DNA of 64,000 nucleotides. Origin: Tateyamaria pelophila (GTDB taxonomy: Bacteria; Pseudomonadota; Alphaproteobacteria; Rhodobacterales; Rhodobacteraceae). The DNA is taken from positions 16,307 to 80,306 of the forward strand of contig NZ_JAIMIA010000012.1 in assembly GCF_019966495.1 (NCBI RefSeq), read 5' to 3'. The notes below the pieces were generated by a model. The model had not been told where the DNA came from and did no database searches. It saw only the letters and a program-made list of their open reading frames with translations. Within the stretch, counting starts at the first letter, position 1; each line of letters opens with the position of its first letter. Position numbers and translations under genes: made by a program. Positions 43,417 to 52,563 of this stretch are shown here, piece by piece.

Positions 43417-44460
43417 TTAGAGCGCCCCGGCGTAACGCACGCCTTCGCCTGCCGTCACGCGCCCGATCCGGGTCACGATCTGGCCTTCGCCGACCAGTGC
43501 CGCGGTCACGTCGGCCTCGGCCTCGACGCTGACAACGACGACCATGCCAATGCCCGCGTTGAACGTCTTGAGCATTTCGGCCTCGGCCATGCCGCCCTGC
43601 GCCATCAGCCACTTGAACACCGGCGGCAAATCCCAGCTGTTCAGGTCAACATCCGCGCCCAGACCGTCGGGGAATACACGTGGCAGGTTTTCGGTGAGTC
43701 CGCCGCCGGTGATGTGGGCAAAGCCGTGCACGCCCCCTGCCCCGATGGCGGCCAGCGCTGCTTTTACGTAGAGCCGTGTAGGGGTCAAAAGGGCCGCTCC
43801 CAGCGTCCCTTCGCCCCATGGGCAGGCATCTTGCCATCCAAGGCCCGACGCGTCCACGATACGCCGCACCAGCGAATAGCCGTTGGAATGCACGCCATCC
43901 GAGGCCAATCCCAAAAGCACATCACTCTCCGCCACGCCTGCGGGCAGTGCGGTGCCCCGTTCCATCGCGCCAACAGAAAAACCTGCCAGATCAAAATCAC
44001 CTGCCGGATACATGCCGGGCATTTCCGCCGTCTCGCCGCCGATCAGCGCACAGCCCGACGCGGCGCAGCCTTTGGCAATGCCTTCGATGATGCGCGTCGC
44101 CTGATCCAATTCCAGCTTGCCCGTGGCGAAATAGTCAAGGAAAAACAGAGGTTCTGCGCCCTGACACACCAGATCGTTGACGCACATGGCCACCAGATCG
44201 ATGCCAACACCGTCGACGTTGCCGGTATCGATAGCAATACGCAACTTGGTGCCCACACCGTCCGTGGCCGCCACCAGAACCGGATCGACAAAGCCCGCAG
44301 CCTTTAGGTCAAAAAGTCCCCCAAAGCCACCCAGACCAGATGCAACACCGGGCCGCTTGGTCGCCGCAGCCGCGGGCTTGATCCGATCCACCAGCGCGTT
44401 GCCTGCATCGATATCCACGCCCGCCTGCGCATAGGTCATACCGTTCTTGCCAGCTGTCAT
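43417..44460 (-). CDS. purM: Phosphoribosylformylglycinamidine cyclo-ligase PurM
   Basis: 347 residues from ATG 44460 ([21 protein letters not shown]); an in-frame ATG at 44439 is possible. [36 protein letters not shown] and the [11 protein letters not shown] block identify AIR synthetase. It closes the imidazole ring in purine synthesis. Stop and purN start are adjacent, so the two are coupled. Confidence 0.97.
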   Translation of the reverse strand: MTAGKNGMTYAQAGVDIDAGNALVDRIKPAAAATKRPGVASGLGGFGGLFDLKAAGFVDPVLVAATDGVGTKLRIAIDTGNVDGVGIDLVAMCVNDLVCQGAEPLFFLDYFATGKLELDQATRIIEGIAKGCAASGCALIGGETAEMPGMYPAGDFDLAGFSVGAMERGTALPAGVAESDVLLGLASDGVHSNGYSLVRRIVDASGLGWQDACPWGEGTLGAALLTPTRLYVKAALAAIGAGGVHGFAHITGGGLTENLPRVFPDGLGADVDLNSWDLPPVFKWLMAQGGMAEAEMLKTFNAGIGMVVVVSVEAEADVTAALVGEGQIVTRIGRVTAGEGVRYAGAL

Positions 44461-44562
44461 ATCTGCCCCCGCAATTGATTGCGCATCTGCTAGACCATTG
44501 GCCGCATGCGTGCAACGCGTCTTGACGATCCTTGCGCGCGCGCATAGCAATCACGTCATGGC

Positions 44563-44639
44563 GGGCCTGTAGCTCAATTGGTTAGAGCAGAGCGCTCATA
44601 ACGCTTTGGTTGCGGGTTCAAGTCCTGCCGGGCCTACCA
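44563..44639 (+). tRNA. tRNA with CAT anticodon (Ile2-type likely, elongator Met possible)
   Basis: A complete cloverleaf: acceptor GGGCCTG/CGGGCCT (starting with a G-T pair), D-arm GCTC/GAGC, anticodon arm GAGCG-CTCATAA-CGCTT with CAT, T-arm GCGGG-TTCAAGT-CCTGC, and encoded CCA. The anticodon-arm sequence resembles tRNA-Ile2, whose C34 becomes lysidine, more than elongator Met. Without a covariance model I leave the identity open. Confidence 0.85.
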
Positions 44640-44997
44640 TCCCCCCGCCCATACGCATTGGGATCAATCCCCTAAGCCTTTGCGCTGCGTTTAAGTCATC
44701 GACTCTACAGGCTGAAAGCCTCGCCAAGTCGTTCTCGGAGTTCCGAGGGTATCCAAGCAAAATATGAATGGAAAAAGGGATATCCAAGCGATGCGAAACT
44801 CAGCGCTGTTATCCTGTAGCAAAAATAGTCCAGATCTTCGACGGTGATGGATCCCGACTGAAAATCTGACCAAGCGGATGAAAACTTTGGAGGTTGCCGT
44901 TCAAAGGTGCTGCAAAGCAATTAGGGTATCGCCTCCCCTGGCATTCCAAGAAGCCGAGAGCACATGTAACGCCCGGCGCAAAACCGAGATCCAGGAG
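44640..44997. other. Intergenic region after tRNA; one doubtful ORF
   Basis: About 360 bp, visibly less GC-rich than its surroundings. On the minus strand, 44920-44705 could encode 71 residues (ITVEDLDYFCYRITALSFAS then ELRERLGEAFSL), without ribosome site or known family. It may be the decayed end of an element inserted by the tRNA. Confidence 0.35.
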
Positions 44998-46491
44998 CTA
45001 AGGTCTGAGCCGCCGCCGCTTGATGAAGGGAAGTTGCGTGACACACATGAAGACGAGCGCGCAGGTCAAGACGAATGATATGGGATGGCTCAACAGATCA
45101 TAGAAAAACGCCCAGACGTTTTCCTGTGCACCGATCATGGCGCGGCGGTAATTTGCATCGATCATCGGCCCCAAGATGACGCCGAGGATGATCGGGCCAA
45201 CCTGAAAGCCGTACCGTTTCAGAAAATACCCGATCACACCAAACGCCAACGCCCATGCAATGTGAACGGGATTGTTCTGGATCGCGTAAGCGCCGACTGC
45301 GGACAGGATAATGATCAGCGGAATCAGAATCGCGCGCGGACATTCCACAACCTTGGTGAAAATGCGAATCCCCGTCAGCCCGAAAACGAGCAGGAACAGG
45401 TTCGCCAGCGTCAGGTTTCCTACGATAAACCAGAACAGATGCGGCGTGTCCGTCAGCAAGAGCGGTCCGGGTTTGAGGCCGTGAATATAAAGTGCACCGA
45501 TGATGATCGCGGTTACCGCATCACCGGGAATACCAAGCGTGAGCATGGGGACGAAAGCCCCTCCAACCGCGGCGTTGTTCGCCGTCTCGGGTGCGATCAG
45601 CCCCTCTTTGGCACCTTCGCCAAAGGGGACTTCGGGATCTTTGGTGCTGCGCTTGGCCTGATCGTATGCCATCAGTGCCGCGATATCGCCCCCCGTGCCG
45701 GGCAGCGCGCCGATGATCGTGCCCAGCCCCGCAGATTTCAGACCCAGACCCAGATAGCGACGGACATCGGACCAGGCTGGCACGATCCGCGCGACCTTTT
45801 GCTTGATCGGCGCGACATGGAGGTGCTCAAGCTGGGCCAGCGCTTCTGCAACGCCGAAAAAACCGATCATGGCGACGACAAACGGCACACCGCCCATGAG
45901 GTTGATGGAACCATAGGTAAAGCGGGTTTCTGCGGTCATCGGGTCAAGACCGATCATGCCGATCATGACACCAAGCGCGCCGGCGAATGCTCCCTTGGCA
46001 AAGCTTTCCCCGGACAGCGTGCCGACCAGAAGGATGCCGATGATACCCAGAAGCATGTATTCGCGTGACGTGAACTTGATCGCGAAATCGGCGATCAAGG
46101 GAGCCGCCACTGCCAGCGCCAGAACCCCGATCAGACCGCCGATCACCGACATGACAGTCGACAGGCCGATCGCCTCCCCCGCCAGCCCCTTTTGCGCAAG
46201 CGGGTAGCCGTCGATCGCCGTGGCGATGGCGCTTGGGGCACCGGGGATGTTGAGCAGGATGGCCGTACGCGCACCGCCATAGACCCCGCCGACATAGACC
46301 CCCGCAATCAGCGCCAGCGCTTCGTTGACCTCCCACTTGAAGGTGAACGAAATCAGGATCGACGCCGCCATGGTCACCGACAAGCCCGGAATGGCGCCGA
46401 TATAAATGCCTGCAAAAGTGCCAAGCGCTGTCAACATCAACAGGTACGGGTCGAGCCAGGACGTTGCGAAAAAGCCGAGCGTCTCGATCAT
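44998..46491 (-). CDS. tctA: Tripartite tricarboxylate transporter large permease TctA
   Basis: 497 residues from ATG 46491, about 12 helices. GIYIGAIPGLSVTMAASILI and GVYVGGVYGGARTAILLNIPGAPS are the TctA signature, with the second half repeating IIGALPGTGGDIAALMAYDQAKR. Its start overlaps the tctB stop by 4 bp. It would import a carboxylate; the exact solute is unknown. Confidence 0.93.
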   Translation of the reverse strand: MIETLGFFATSWLDPYLLMLTALGTFAGIYIGAIPGLSVTMAASILISFTFKWEVNEALALIAGVYVGGVYGGARTAILLNIPGAPSAIATAIDGYPLAQKGLAGEAIGLSTVMSVIGGLIGVLALAVAAPLIADFAIKFTSREYMLLGIIGILLVGTLSGESFAKGAFAGALGVMIGMIGLDPMTAETRFTYGSINLMGGVPFVVAMIGFFGVAEALAQLEHLHVAPIKQKVARIVPAWSDVRRYLGLGLKSAGLGTIIGALPGTGGDIAALMAYDQAKRSTKDPEVPFGEGAKEGLIAPETANNAAVGGAFVPMLTLGIPGDAVTAIIIGALYIHGLKPGPLLLTDTPHLFWFIVGNLTLANLFLLVFGLTGIRIFTKVVECPRAILIPLIIILSAVGAYAIQNNPVHIAWALAFGVIGYFLKRYGFQVGPIILGVILGPMIDANYRRAMIGAQENVWAFFYDLLSHPISFVLTCALVFMCVTQLPFIKRRRLRP

Positions 46492-46964
46492 TGCCACAGG
46501 CTCCCCGTGGGCAGAACGACTTTGAAGACAACCCGGAACAGCAGGTAAATCGACCCGGTGGAGAGTATGGATATAAGCAGCGCCCAGATCGGCCCTTTGT
46601 CCCAAAGCGCCCAGATGGCAACAAAGAGCAGGCCGAAGGAGGCCGGAATGAACCCGACGGAGGGGATCACCGCAACGTAGGCCGCCACCAAGCCCGTAAA
46701 CAGGACCACGCGCAGCGGAAACAAATAGGCGATCAAACCCGTGACGCCGCTTCGGGTGGCGCGGGGCTTGCGCAGCGTGTCGCCGAGGATCACGAGGCTT
46801 GTCACGATCATCACACCCGACGCCAGCATGGGCATGATGCCGCCGGTTGCCAGCCCCCTGAAGCCGGAAATCCCATAGGATTCCCAGAACGCGTAACCGG
46901 CGAACACCACCAGAAGAAGCGCAAAAAGCCGTTCTCCCGGCCGCAGGGTCTCAGGTGTTTTCAT
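46488..46964 (-). CDS. tctB: Tripartite tricarboxylate transporter small permease TctB
   Basis: 158 residues, four helices, with the usual TctB spacing (FALLLVVFAGYAFWESYGI, VRVVLFTG-like LRVVLFTGLVAAYVAVIP). The sequence is poorly conserved in this family, so the call leans on position between tctC and tctA. Confidence 0.88.
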   Translation of the reverse strand: MKTPETLRPGERLFALLLVVFAGYAFWESYGISGFRGLATGGIMPMLASGVMIVTSLVILGDTLRKPRATRSGVTGLIAYLFPLRVVLFTGLVAAYVAVIPSVGFIPASFGLLFVAIWALWDKGPIWALLISILSTGSIYLLFRVVFKVVLPTGSLWQ

Positions 46965-46978
46965 GTAAAACCTTGATG

Positions 46979-47006
46979 CCGACCCGCTGGACTATAAGCG
47001 GGTCGG
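46979..47006. promoter_or_regulatory. Hairpin between tctC and tctB
   Basis: CCGACCCGC and GCGGGTCGG, a perfect 9-bp stem with a 10-nt loop, 9 bp after the tctC stop. No T-run on the minus strand. Likely protects the tctC mRNA 3' end, so that more binding protein than permease is made. Confidence 0.6.
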
Positions 47007-47015
47007 TCTATTGGG

Positions 47016-48005
47016 TCAGGGGCGCGCGATGCCCAATTCTTCGGGGCTGACCTTGGCGGCACCGGTATCCTGAAGCGCCCAAACCGTGACTTGCTGCCAT
47101 TTCGCAAGGAAATCGACAGCTTCCTGACCGCTCATGTTCATGACCACGTTGCCGCGATTTGCCATGAGCTCCAGAAAGGTCTCATTTGTTGCAGCTGTCG
47201 CAAAAACCTCGGTCAGCGTGGCTTTGACATCATCGGGCACCTCCGAGCGCACGAAAACCCCATAGAATGGACCCCAAGGCAGGAACCTGTCCATGTCCGG
47301 GAGTCTATCGGTGATGGCGGGAACATCGGGCAAGGTGTCGACCGGCTCCGGGTTCACCACGGCCAATGCACGCATCGTACCCGCCTTGATTTGCTCGGCC
47401 GCCGCCGAGATGCCGGAGGGCATGAAGTCAACCTCGCCGCCCAGCATCGCCGTCAGCCCCGGACCTTCACCGTCGAACGGAATCGCGGTGACATTGAAAT
47501 CCGTGGCGTTCGAGATCAGCGCAGCAATCGTCGATGGCAGGCCACCCGGACCGGTTGATCCCATTTTGATGGCACCCGGATTGGCGGAAATATCATCCAG
47601 CAGCGCGCTGAGCGTTTGGTATTTGGAGTCCGCAGGCACCGCAATGACGGCCACGCCCCGGCCAAGAATATTGATCGGATACATATCGTTGTAGTCGATG
47701 TCGGAGACACCCATCATGCCGTGAAGCTGCGGGTTTTCTGCGCCATAGAGGAACGTGTAACCGTCCGCCGGAGCGGCGTTCACGAAGGCGGTCGAGATCG
47801 CACCCGCACCGCCGGATTTGTTGAGAACGACGATAGGCTTGCCAAGCGCCTCTTCGGCGGCCGGGTTGACGGCACGGGCAACGGTGTCGGTGGCGCCACC
47901 GGCGCCCCACATCACGACGCCCAGAACTTCCCGCTCCGGGTATTCGGCAAGCGCGGGGCTGGCCGCGACGGCAAGCGCCGCGATTGTGGCTTTGAAAAGT
48001 TTCAT
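47016..48005 (-). CDS. tctC: Tripartite tricarboxylate transporter solute-binding protein TctC
   Basis: 329 residues from ATG 48005. Signal peptide MKLFKATIAALAVAASPALA, then the Bug-type fold with GVVMWGAGGATDTVARAVNP, KSGGAGAISTAFVNAAPADGYTFL and MGSTGPGGLPSTIAA. The periplasmic receptor delivers the carboxylate to TctAB. Confidence 0.95.
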   Translation of the reverse strand: MKLFKATIAALAVAASPALAEYPEREVLGVVMWGAGGATDTVARAVNPAAEEALGKPIVVLNKSGGAGAISTAFVNAAPADGYTFLYGAENPQLHGMMGVSDIDYNDMYPINILGRGVAVIAVPADSKYQTLSALLDDISANPGAIKMGSTGPGGLPSTIAALISNATDFNVTAIPFDGEGPGLTAMLGGEVDFMPSGISAAAEQIKAGTMRALAVVNPEPVDTLPDVPAITDRLPDMDRFLPWGPFYGVFVRSEVPDDVKATLTEVFATAATNETFLELMANRGNVVMNMSGQEAVDFLAKWQQVTVWALQDTGAAKVSPEELGIARP

Positions 48006-48592
48006 GTTTTTACTCCCTTGGCCATTTCGGCCCTTCTTTTGGTACGCGATACTTGCCCAAAGGGGGCACATGGTCAATCAGGCTCGGCGAAAAACAAAAC
48101 TGGCGGACGCCCTCACGGCTCGTCATAGGTGACGATTACCTGAATCCTTCAAGAGTTGCGATTTGAACCAGAGCCAGACAGGGAACGAACGGCCTGAAAT
48201 ACACAGTGATCGACCCCACATCCGGGTCCGCTGGGTTCTCCAAAGACCTCAGATGCCGCGTATGTGGTGAGTTCAGAGACTGGCTGACAGCACGACTGAC
48301 GCGTGTCCTATGCGCAAAAAAGAGTATTCTTTCGCGCTCGATCCGGTTTTACCGAAAGCGTCGCAGTCATTTGCGTTTTGACCCGCAGGCGAGGCACCAA
48401 AGTTCCTTTGAAATGCGGTACATGACCGAGGGCATCTGCGGTTTGATCGGCCAGAATTTGTGGGCGTGCGACGCAGGGATGGAAGGCCTGGCCGCATTGT
48501 CCGTGCATTGCAACCGCGACGCCAAACCGTCGGACAGCAAAGCAATACCGCGCTTTGCCGTCCTGAGAACCAAGGGTTCTCCTCGCGCCTCG
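48006..48592. other. Intergenic region, nothing recognised
   Basis: 587 bp between tctC and the FAH gene. A plus-strand frame at 48206-48613 (135 codons) and a minus-strand frame at 48367-48729 have no ribosome sites and no recognisable family, and both extend into the end of the FAH gene. I see no terminal inverted repeats. It may contain the tct promoter and gene remnants. Confidence 0.5.
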
Positions 48593-49447
48593 TCAGGCGG
48601 GCAAAACCGTTGATTTCTGCTCGCCCAGCCCTGCAATTCCCAGTGTAACGACTTCGCCGCCGTGCAGGTAGCGCTGTGGCGACTGGCCCATACCGACGCC
48701 CGGAGGCGTGCCGGTGGAGATGACGTCACCCGGTTGCAGGCTCATGAATTGGCTGCAATAGGAAACGAGATACGGAATCTTGAAGATCAAGGTCGCGGTT
48801 GAGCCTGTTTGCATACGATCTCCATCCACATCCAACCACATATCCAACGCGTCGATATCGGGGATCTCATCCATCGTCACGAGCCACGGCCCCGTCGGCC
48901 CGAAGGTATCGCAGCCCTTGCCCTTGTCCCAAGTGCCTGCGCGCTCAAGCTGATACGCGCGCTCGGAGACATCGTTGATGACGCAAAGGCCTGCGACATG
49001 GTTCATTGCGTCCGCTTCGTCGATATAGGACCCCGGCTCGCCGATGACGACGCCCAGTTCGACTTCCCAATCGGTTTTCTGCGACCCGCGCGGCACCTGG
49101 ATCGGATCGTTCGGACCGACAATGGCGGAGGTCCACTTGTTGAAGATGATCGGCTCCTCCGGGATCGGCATCCCGGCCTCTTCGGCGTGATCGGCGTAGT
49201 TCAGACCGATGCAGACGAATTTGCCGATATTGCCGACGCAAGGCCCCAGCCGGAGGTCTTCCTGAGGGATACCCTCCACCACGGGTAACGTCTCGATGTC
49301 GATGTTCCGCAGCGCTTTCAAGCCGACGGGCCGCAGCGCATCGCCTGACACATCCGGGATCCGGCCGGACAGGTCGCGCACGCGACCTGTTGGGTCGAGC
49401 AAGCCCGGCTTTTCGGCTCCGGGTGCGCCATAACGGAGAAGTTTCAT
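48593..49447 (-). CDS. Fumarylacetoacetate hydrolase family protein (diketo-deoxy-acid hydrolase type)
   Basis: 284 residues. KFVCIGLNYADHAEEAGMP, the metal-ligand region TDWEVELGVVIGEPG, GLCVINDVSERAYQLE and GDVISTGTPPGVGMG identify the FAH catalytic domain. The closest characterised functions, as I remember them, are 2,4-diketo-3-deoxy-fuconate or rhamnonate hydrolases, which cleave to pyruvate plus L-lactate. The LldD-like and SDR genes in the same island agree. It is the last gene of the leftward run. Confidence 0.88.
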   Translation of the reverse strand: MKLLRYGAPGAEKPGLLDPTGRVRDLSGRIPDVSGDALRPVGLKALRNIDIETLPVVEGIPQEDLRLGPCVGNIGKFVCIGLNYADHAEEAGMPIPEEPIIFNKWTSAIVGPNDPIQVPRGSQKTDWEVELGVVIGEPGSYIDEADAMNHVAGLCVINDVSERAYQLERAGTWDKGKGCDTFGPTGPWLVTMDEIPDIDALDMWLDVDGDRMQTGSTATLIFKIPYLVSYCSQFMSLQPGDVISTGTPPGVGMGQSPQRYLHGGEVVTLGIAGLGEQKSTVLPA

Positions 49448-49481
49448 CTGTCTTCCTTACCTGCAAAAAGTGCGTTTTTCT

Positions 49482-50192
49482 TCATTTCGAAGTGCCTGCG
49501 GCGGCCCAAAGGCTGCCGCGGCGGATGATTTCGGTGACCTGCGGAACCTTGAGATCGTCCAGTTCGTGGCCGATGGAGCAATAAAACACGCGCCCCTTGT
49601 CCCAGCGCCGTGTCCAGACGACCGGGATCACCGTGCCTTCAATCCACCACAGGTGGTCGCCGGAAAACGTGGTGGTCGCCAGCACATCGTTGGAGGGGTC
49701 CACCAGCATGTAATACTGTTCCGACGTGAGGCGGAAGCTGCCGATGCCCTGCACGATCGGATCGTGCGGTTTGCAGATCGTGACATCATAGTCGATGTAG
49801 TCCTCGCGCTGCTGGAGATTGTCCGGCCAGCCGGGGGGATGGGCGACAAACTGACCGCCGATCAGAAAATGATATGTGGGCCGGTCGCGAAACGCGTCGC
49901 CCATATGCCCGTGCCAGCCCGCGATTCCGCAGCCATCCCCGATGAGCTTCAGCAGGCCGTCTTCCTGCTGCTTGGTCATATTGCCGAATTCTTCGCGGTG
50001 ACCGGAGCGGGCAGAGGACCAGATCGGCGTGATCAGATCGACATCCGCCAGATCCTCGGGCCGTTCAAGGGGCTCCATCGTGTCGTAGACATCGACATGA
50101 AACCCGTTGTCCTCGAGTAAGGCCTTGTACCAGTCGGCAAAGTCCATGGGCGCGTGGCCTTCCCAGCCACCGACAAAGAGAGCCGCTTTCAT
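49482..50192 (-). CDS. ThuA-domain protein
   Basis: 236 residues from ATG 50192. Core motif GCGIAGWHGHMGDAFRDRPTY and FLIGGQFVAHPPGW are typical ThuA, a glutamine-amidotransferase-like fold linked to trehalose or related sugar use in rhizobia. Biochemistry is not settled. Its start overlaps the upstream dehydrogenase stop by 4 bp. Confidence 0.9.
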   Translation of the reverse strand: MKAALFVGGWEGHAPMDFADWYKALLEDNGFHVDVYDTMEPLERPEDLADVDLITPIWSSARSGHREEFGNMTKQQEDGLLKLIGDGCGIAGWHGHMGDAFRDRPTYHFLIGGQFVAHPPGWPDNLQQREDYIDYDVTICKPHDPIVQGIGSFRLTSEQYYMLVDPSNDVLATTTFSGDHLWWIEGTVIPVVWTRRWDKGRVFYCSIGHELDDLKVPQVTEIIRRGSLWAAAGTSK

Positions 50193-51058
50193 ATCTTGCA
50201 CCTTCGCATGTAATTGAGCATCGCCGCCATATCGCGCGACCCGTAGCCGCATGCTTCGGCGGCGCGCAAGCGCGAGAGCGTCTCGCGTCCCTGCGGCAGC
50301 GCAACGCCAAGCTGTTCGGCCAGAGCGGCCGTCACTTCCATGTCCTTGCAGGCCAGCGACACCGTGAAGGTGACGTCATGTGCGGCCTCATCCAGATAGA
50401 GCGGGCGGCGATATTTCAGCATCGGCGCTGCGGCCGCACTGGATTCGATCACATCAAAGGCGGTCTGCGTCGAAATTCCGGCAGCTTCGACCAGTGTCAG
50501 CGCCTCGGAAACCGTTTGATTGAGACCATGGATCAGCGCATTGACCGCCAGCTTCATGATCGCACCGCTGCCAAGAGTACCAAGGTAAATCGTCTGTTTG
50601 CCCATCGCATCAAAGAGCGAAACCAAAGGCGTTGCGGCGTCTTGTGTGCAACCAGCCATGATGAGCAGATGCGCGTCAGCCGCCGCCTGTGTCGCGCCGG
50701 ACACCGGAGCGTCGACAATCGTGACCCCGGCCGGGGCGGCAGCACCCAAATCCTTGATATGGTCCGGGCTCATCGTGCCCATCTCGACCACATGGCGCTT
50801 GCCCGTTGCCGCGAATATCCCGTCAGCGCCCATGTGCACAGCCGCTGACGACGCGTCATCGGCCAACATCGTGACCACCACATCCGAGGCGTCCGCGAGC
50901 GCGCGGGGCGTGAGAGCCAACTTGCAGCCGACTTCGTCCGCAACGCTCTGCGCCTTGCTTTCCGTACGGTTCCAGACGGTCAGATCGAATCCCGCGCGCG
51001 CGAGATTGTGCACCATCGGCACACCCATCCGACCAAGTCCGGCAAAGCCGATCCGCAT
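50189..51058 (-). CDS. 3-hydroxyisobutyrate dehydrogenase-family oxidoreductase
   Basis: 289 residues. N-terminal NAD(P) site IGFAGLGRMGVPMVHNLARAG, substrate motif VDAPVSGATQAAADAH and catalytic Lys in GSGAIMKLAVNALIHG. The family oxidises beta-hydroxy acids (3-hydroxyisobutyrate, tartronate, gluconate-type). Here it probably acts on a sugar acid. It overlaps its neighbours on both sides. Confidence 0.9.
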   Translation of the reverse strand: MRIGFAGLGRMGVPMVHNLARAGFDLTVWNRTESKAQSVADEVGCKLALTPRALADASDVVVTMLADDASSAAVHMGADGIFAATGKRHVVEMGTMSPDHIKDLGAAAPAGVTIVDAPVSGATQAAADAHLLIMAGCTQDAATPLVSLFDAMGKQTIYLGTLGSGAIMKLAVNALIHGLNQTVSEALTLVEAAGISTQTAFDVIESSAAAAPMLKYRRPLYLDEAAHDVTFTVSLACKDMEVTAALAEQLGVALPQGRETLSRLRAAEACGYGSRDMAAMLNYMRRCKI

Positions 51059-52563
51059 CAGGCCGCCTGCCCCGATTTGATCCCGGAAATGGCCTGAATG
51101 AGATTGTCTTCGGTCACTTCATCCGAGGTAAAGGTGCGCATGATCTGCCCCGAATACATGGCAACGGTCCGGTCGGAGACATGCAGCACCTCGGGCATCT
51201 CGGAGCTGATCACCATCACCGCGTAGCCTTGGGCCGCCAGTTCGCGCAAGAGTTTGTGAATCTCGGATTTGCTGCCGACGTCGATGCCACGTGTCGGCTC
51301 GTCAACGATCAAAACATTGGGGTGCATCGACAGCCACTTGCCGATGACGATTTTTTGCTGATTGCCGCCCGACAGGTTCCCCACCTGCTGTTTCCAGCCC
51401 GGCGTACGGATATCCAGCCGGTCCCGATACTGGTCAAAGATCGCAATCTCGGCGCCCTCGGCCACGAAGGGCCCGGCCTTGAGGTCGTCGACCTGCGGCA
51501 ACGTCATGTTGTCCCGGCAGTTCATGCCCAACACCAGGCCCTGCCCCTTGCGGTCTTCGGGCACCAGCGAAATCCCACGGGCGATGGCATCTGCAGGCGA
51601 AGAAATGCGCACCTCTTCACCATTGAGCAGGATCTGCCCGCCCGACGGATCACGCAGACCAAAGAGCGTCTCGGCAATTTCCGTGCGCCCCGCGCCGACC
51701 AGTCCGTAAAACCCGACCACTTCGCCCCGGCGCACTTCAAAGCTGATGTCGCTGTAAAGCTTGCCGCAGCTCAACCCGCGCACTTCCAGAGCGACATCGC
51801 CAAGCTCGTGATGCGACGCATTGCGGCTGAGGTCCAGTTTGCGCCCGATCATCATCTGGGTCACGGACTCCTCGTTCGAGTCCCTGGTGTTTACCGTCCC
51901 TTGATATTGGCCGTCCCGCAGGACGCTGATCCGGTCGGTGATCTTGAAAATCTCCTCCATCCGGTGAGAGATGTAGATGATTCCAACGCCATCGGCCTTC
52001 AGGTCGGCAATGACATCGAACAGCACCGATTTTTCCGCATCGGTCAGCGACGCGGTCGGCTCATCGAAAATCACCGCCTTGGCGTCCACGGTCAGGGCGC
52101 GGGCGATTTCAACCATTTGCTGGTTTGCAATGGACAGGTCCCCCACCCGTGTGGTGGCATCGAAACCCACGTTCAGTTTCTTCAGGATCGTGTTGGTGTT
52201 TTCTTCGAGCGTAGACCAATCGACGCGTCCGAAACTCTTGCGCGGCAGCTCGCCGAGATAGATGTTTTCGGCCACGCTGAGTTCTTCGGCCAGGCTGAGT
52301 TCCTGGTGAATAAAGACGATCCCTTTCGCCTTGGCCTCCAGCGGTCCGGCCATGACGGCCTTTTCGTCGCCCATAAAGATATGGCCCTCATTAGGCTGGT
52401 GGATGCCGCCAAGCACCTTCATCAAGGTCGATTTTCCCGCCCCGTTTTCCCCCATGAGCGCGTGCACCTCGCCCGGCATCACAGAAAACGATACACCGTC
52501 GAGGGCGCGCACGCCCGGAAATGTCTTGACGATACCTTCAAGCCGCAGAACCGGATCGCTCAT
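51058..52563 (-). CDS. CUT2-type sugar ABC transporter, double ATPase
   Basis: 501 residues from ATG 52563. Two ABC domains in tandem: Walker A GENGAGKST with signature LSIANQQMVEIAR-like in the first half, and the degenerate second half with GLVGAGRTE and LSGGNQQKIVIGKWL. This RbsA/XylG/MglA layout marks monosaccharide importers. It lies between the permeases and the dehydrogenase gene, with 1-4 bp overlaps. Confidence 0.95.
   Translation of the reverse strand: MSDPVLRLEGIVKTFPGVRALDGVSFSVMPGEVHALMGENGAGKSTLMKVLGGIHQPNEGHIFMGDEKAVMAGPLEAKAKGIVFIHQELSLAEELSVAENIYLGELPRKSFGRVDWSTLEENTNTILKKLNVGFDATTRVGDLSIANQQMVEIARALTVDAKAVIFDEPTASLTDAEKSVLFDVIADLKADGVGIIYISHRMEEIFKITDRISVLRDGQYQGTVNTRDSNEESVTQMMIGRKLDLSRNASHHELGDVALEVRGLSCGKLYSDISFEVRRGEVVGFYGLVGAGRTEIAETLFGLRDPSGGQILLNGEEVRISSPADAIARGISLVPEDRKGQGLVLGMNCRDNMTLPQVDDLKAGPFVAEGAEIAIFDQYRDRLDIRTPGWKQQVGNLSGGNQQKIVIGKWLSMHPNVLIVDEPTRGIDVGSKSEIHKLLRELAAQGYAVMVISSEMPEVLHVSDRTVAMYSGQIMRTFTSDEVTEDNLIQAISGIKSGQAA

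Noticed and set aside
44596..44787. 63-codon minus-strand frame ending VGPAGLEPATKAL
   Set aside because: This peptide is the well-known artefact of translating the antisense strand of a tRNA gene.
48206..48613. 135-codon plus-strand frame
   Set aside because: No ribosome site, composition unlike neighbouring genes, and it runs into the antisense of the FAH gene.
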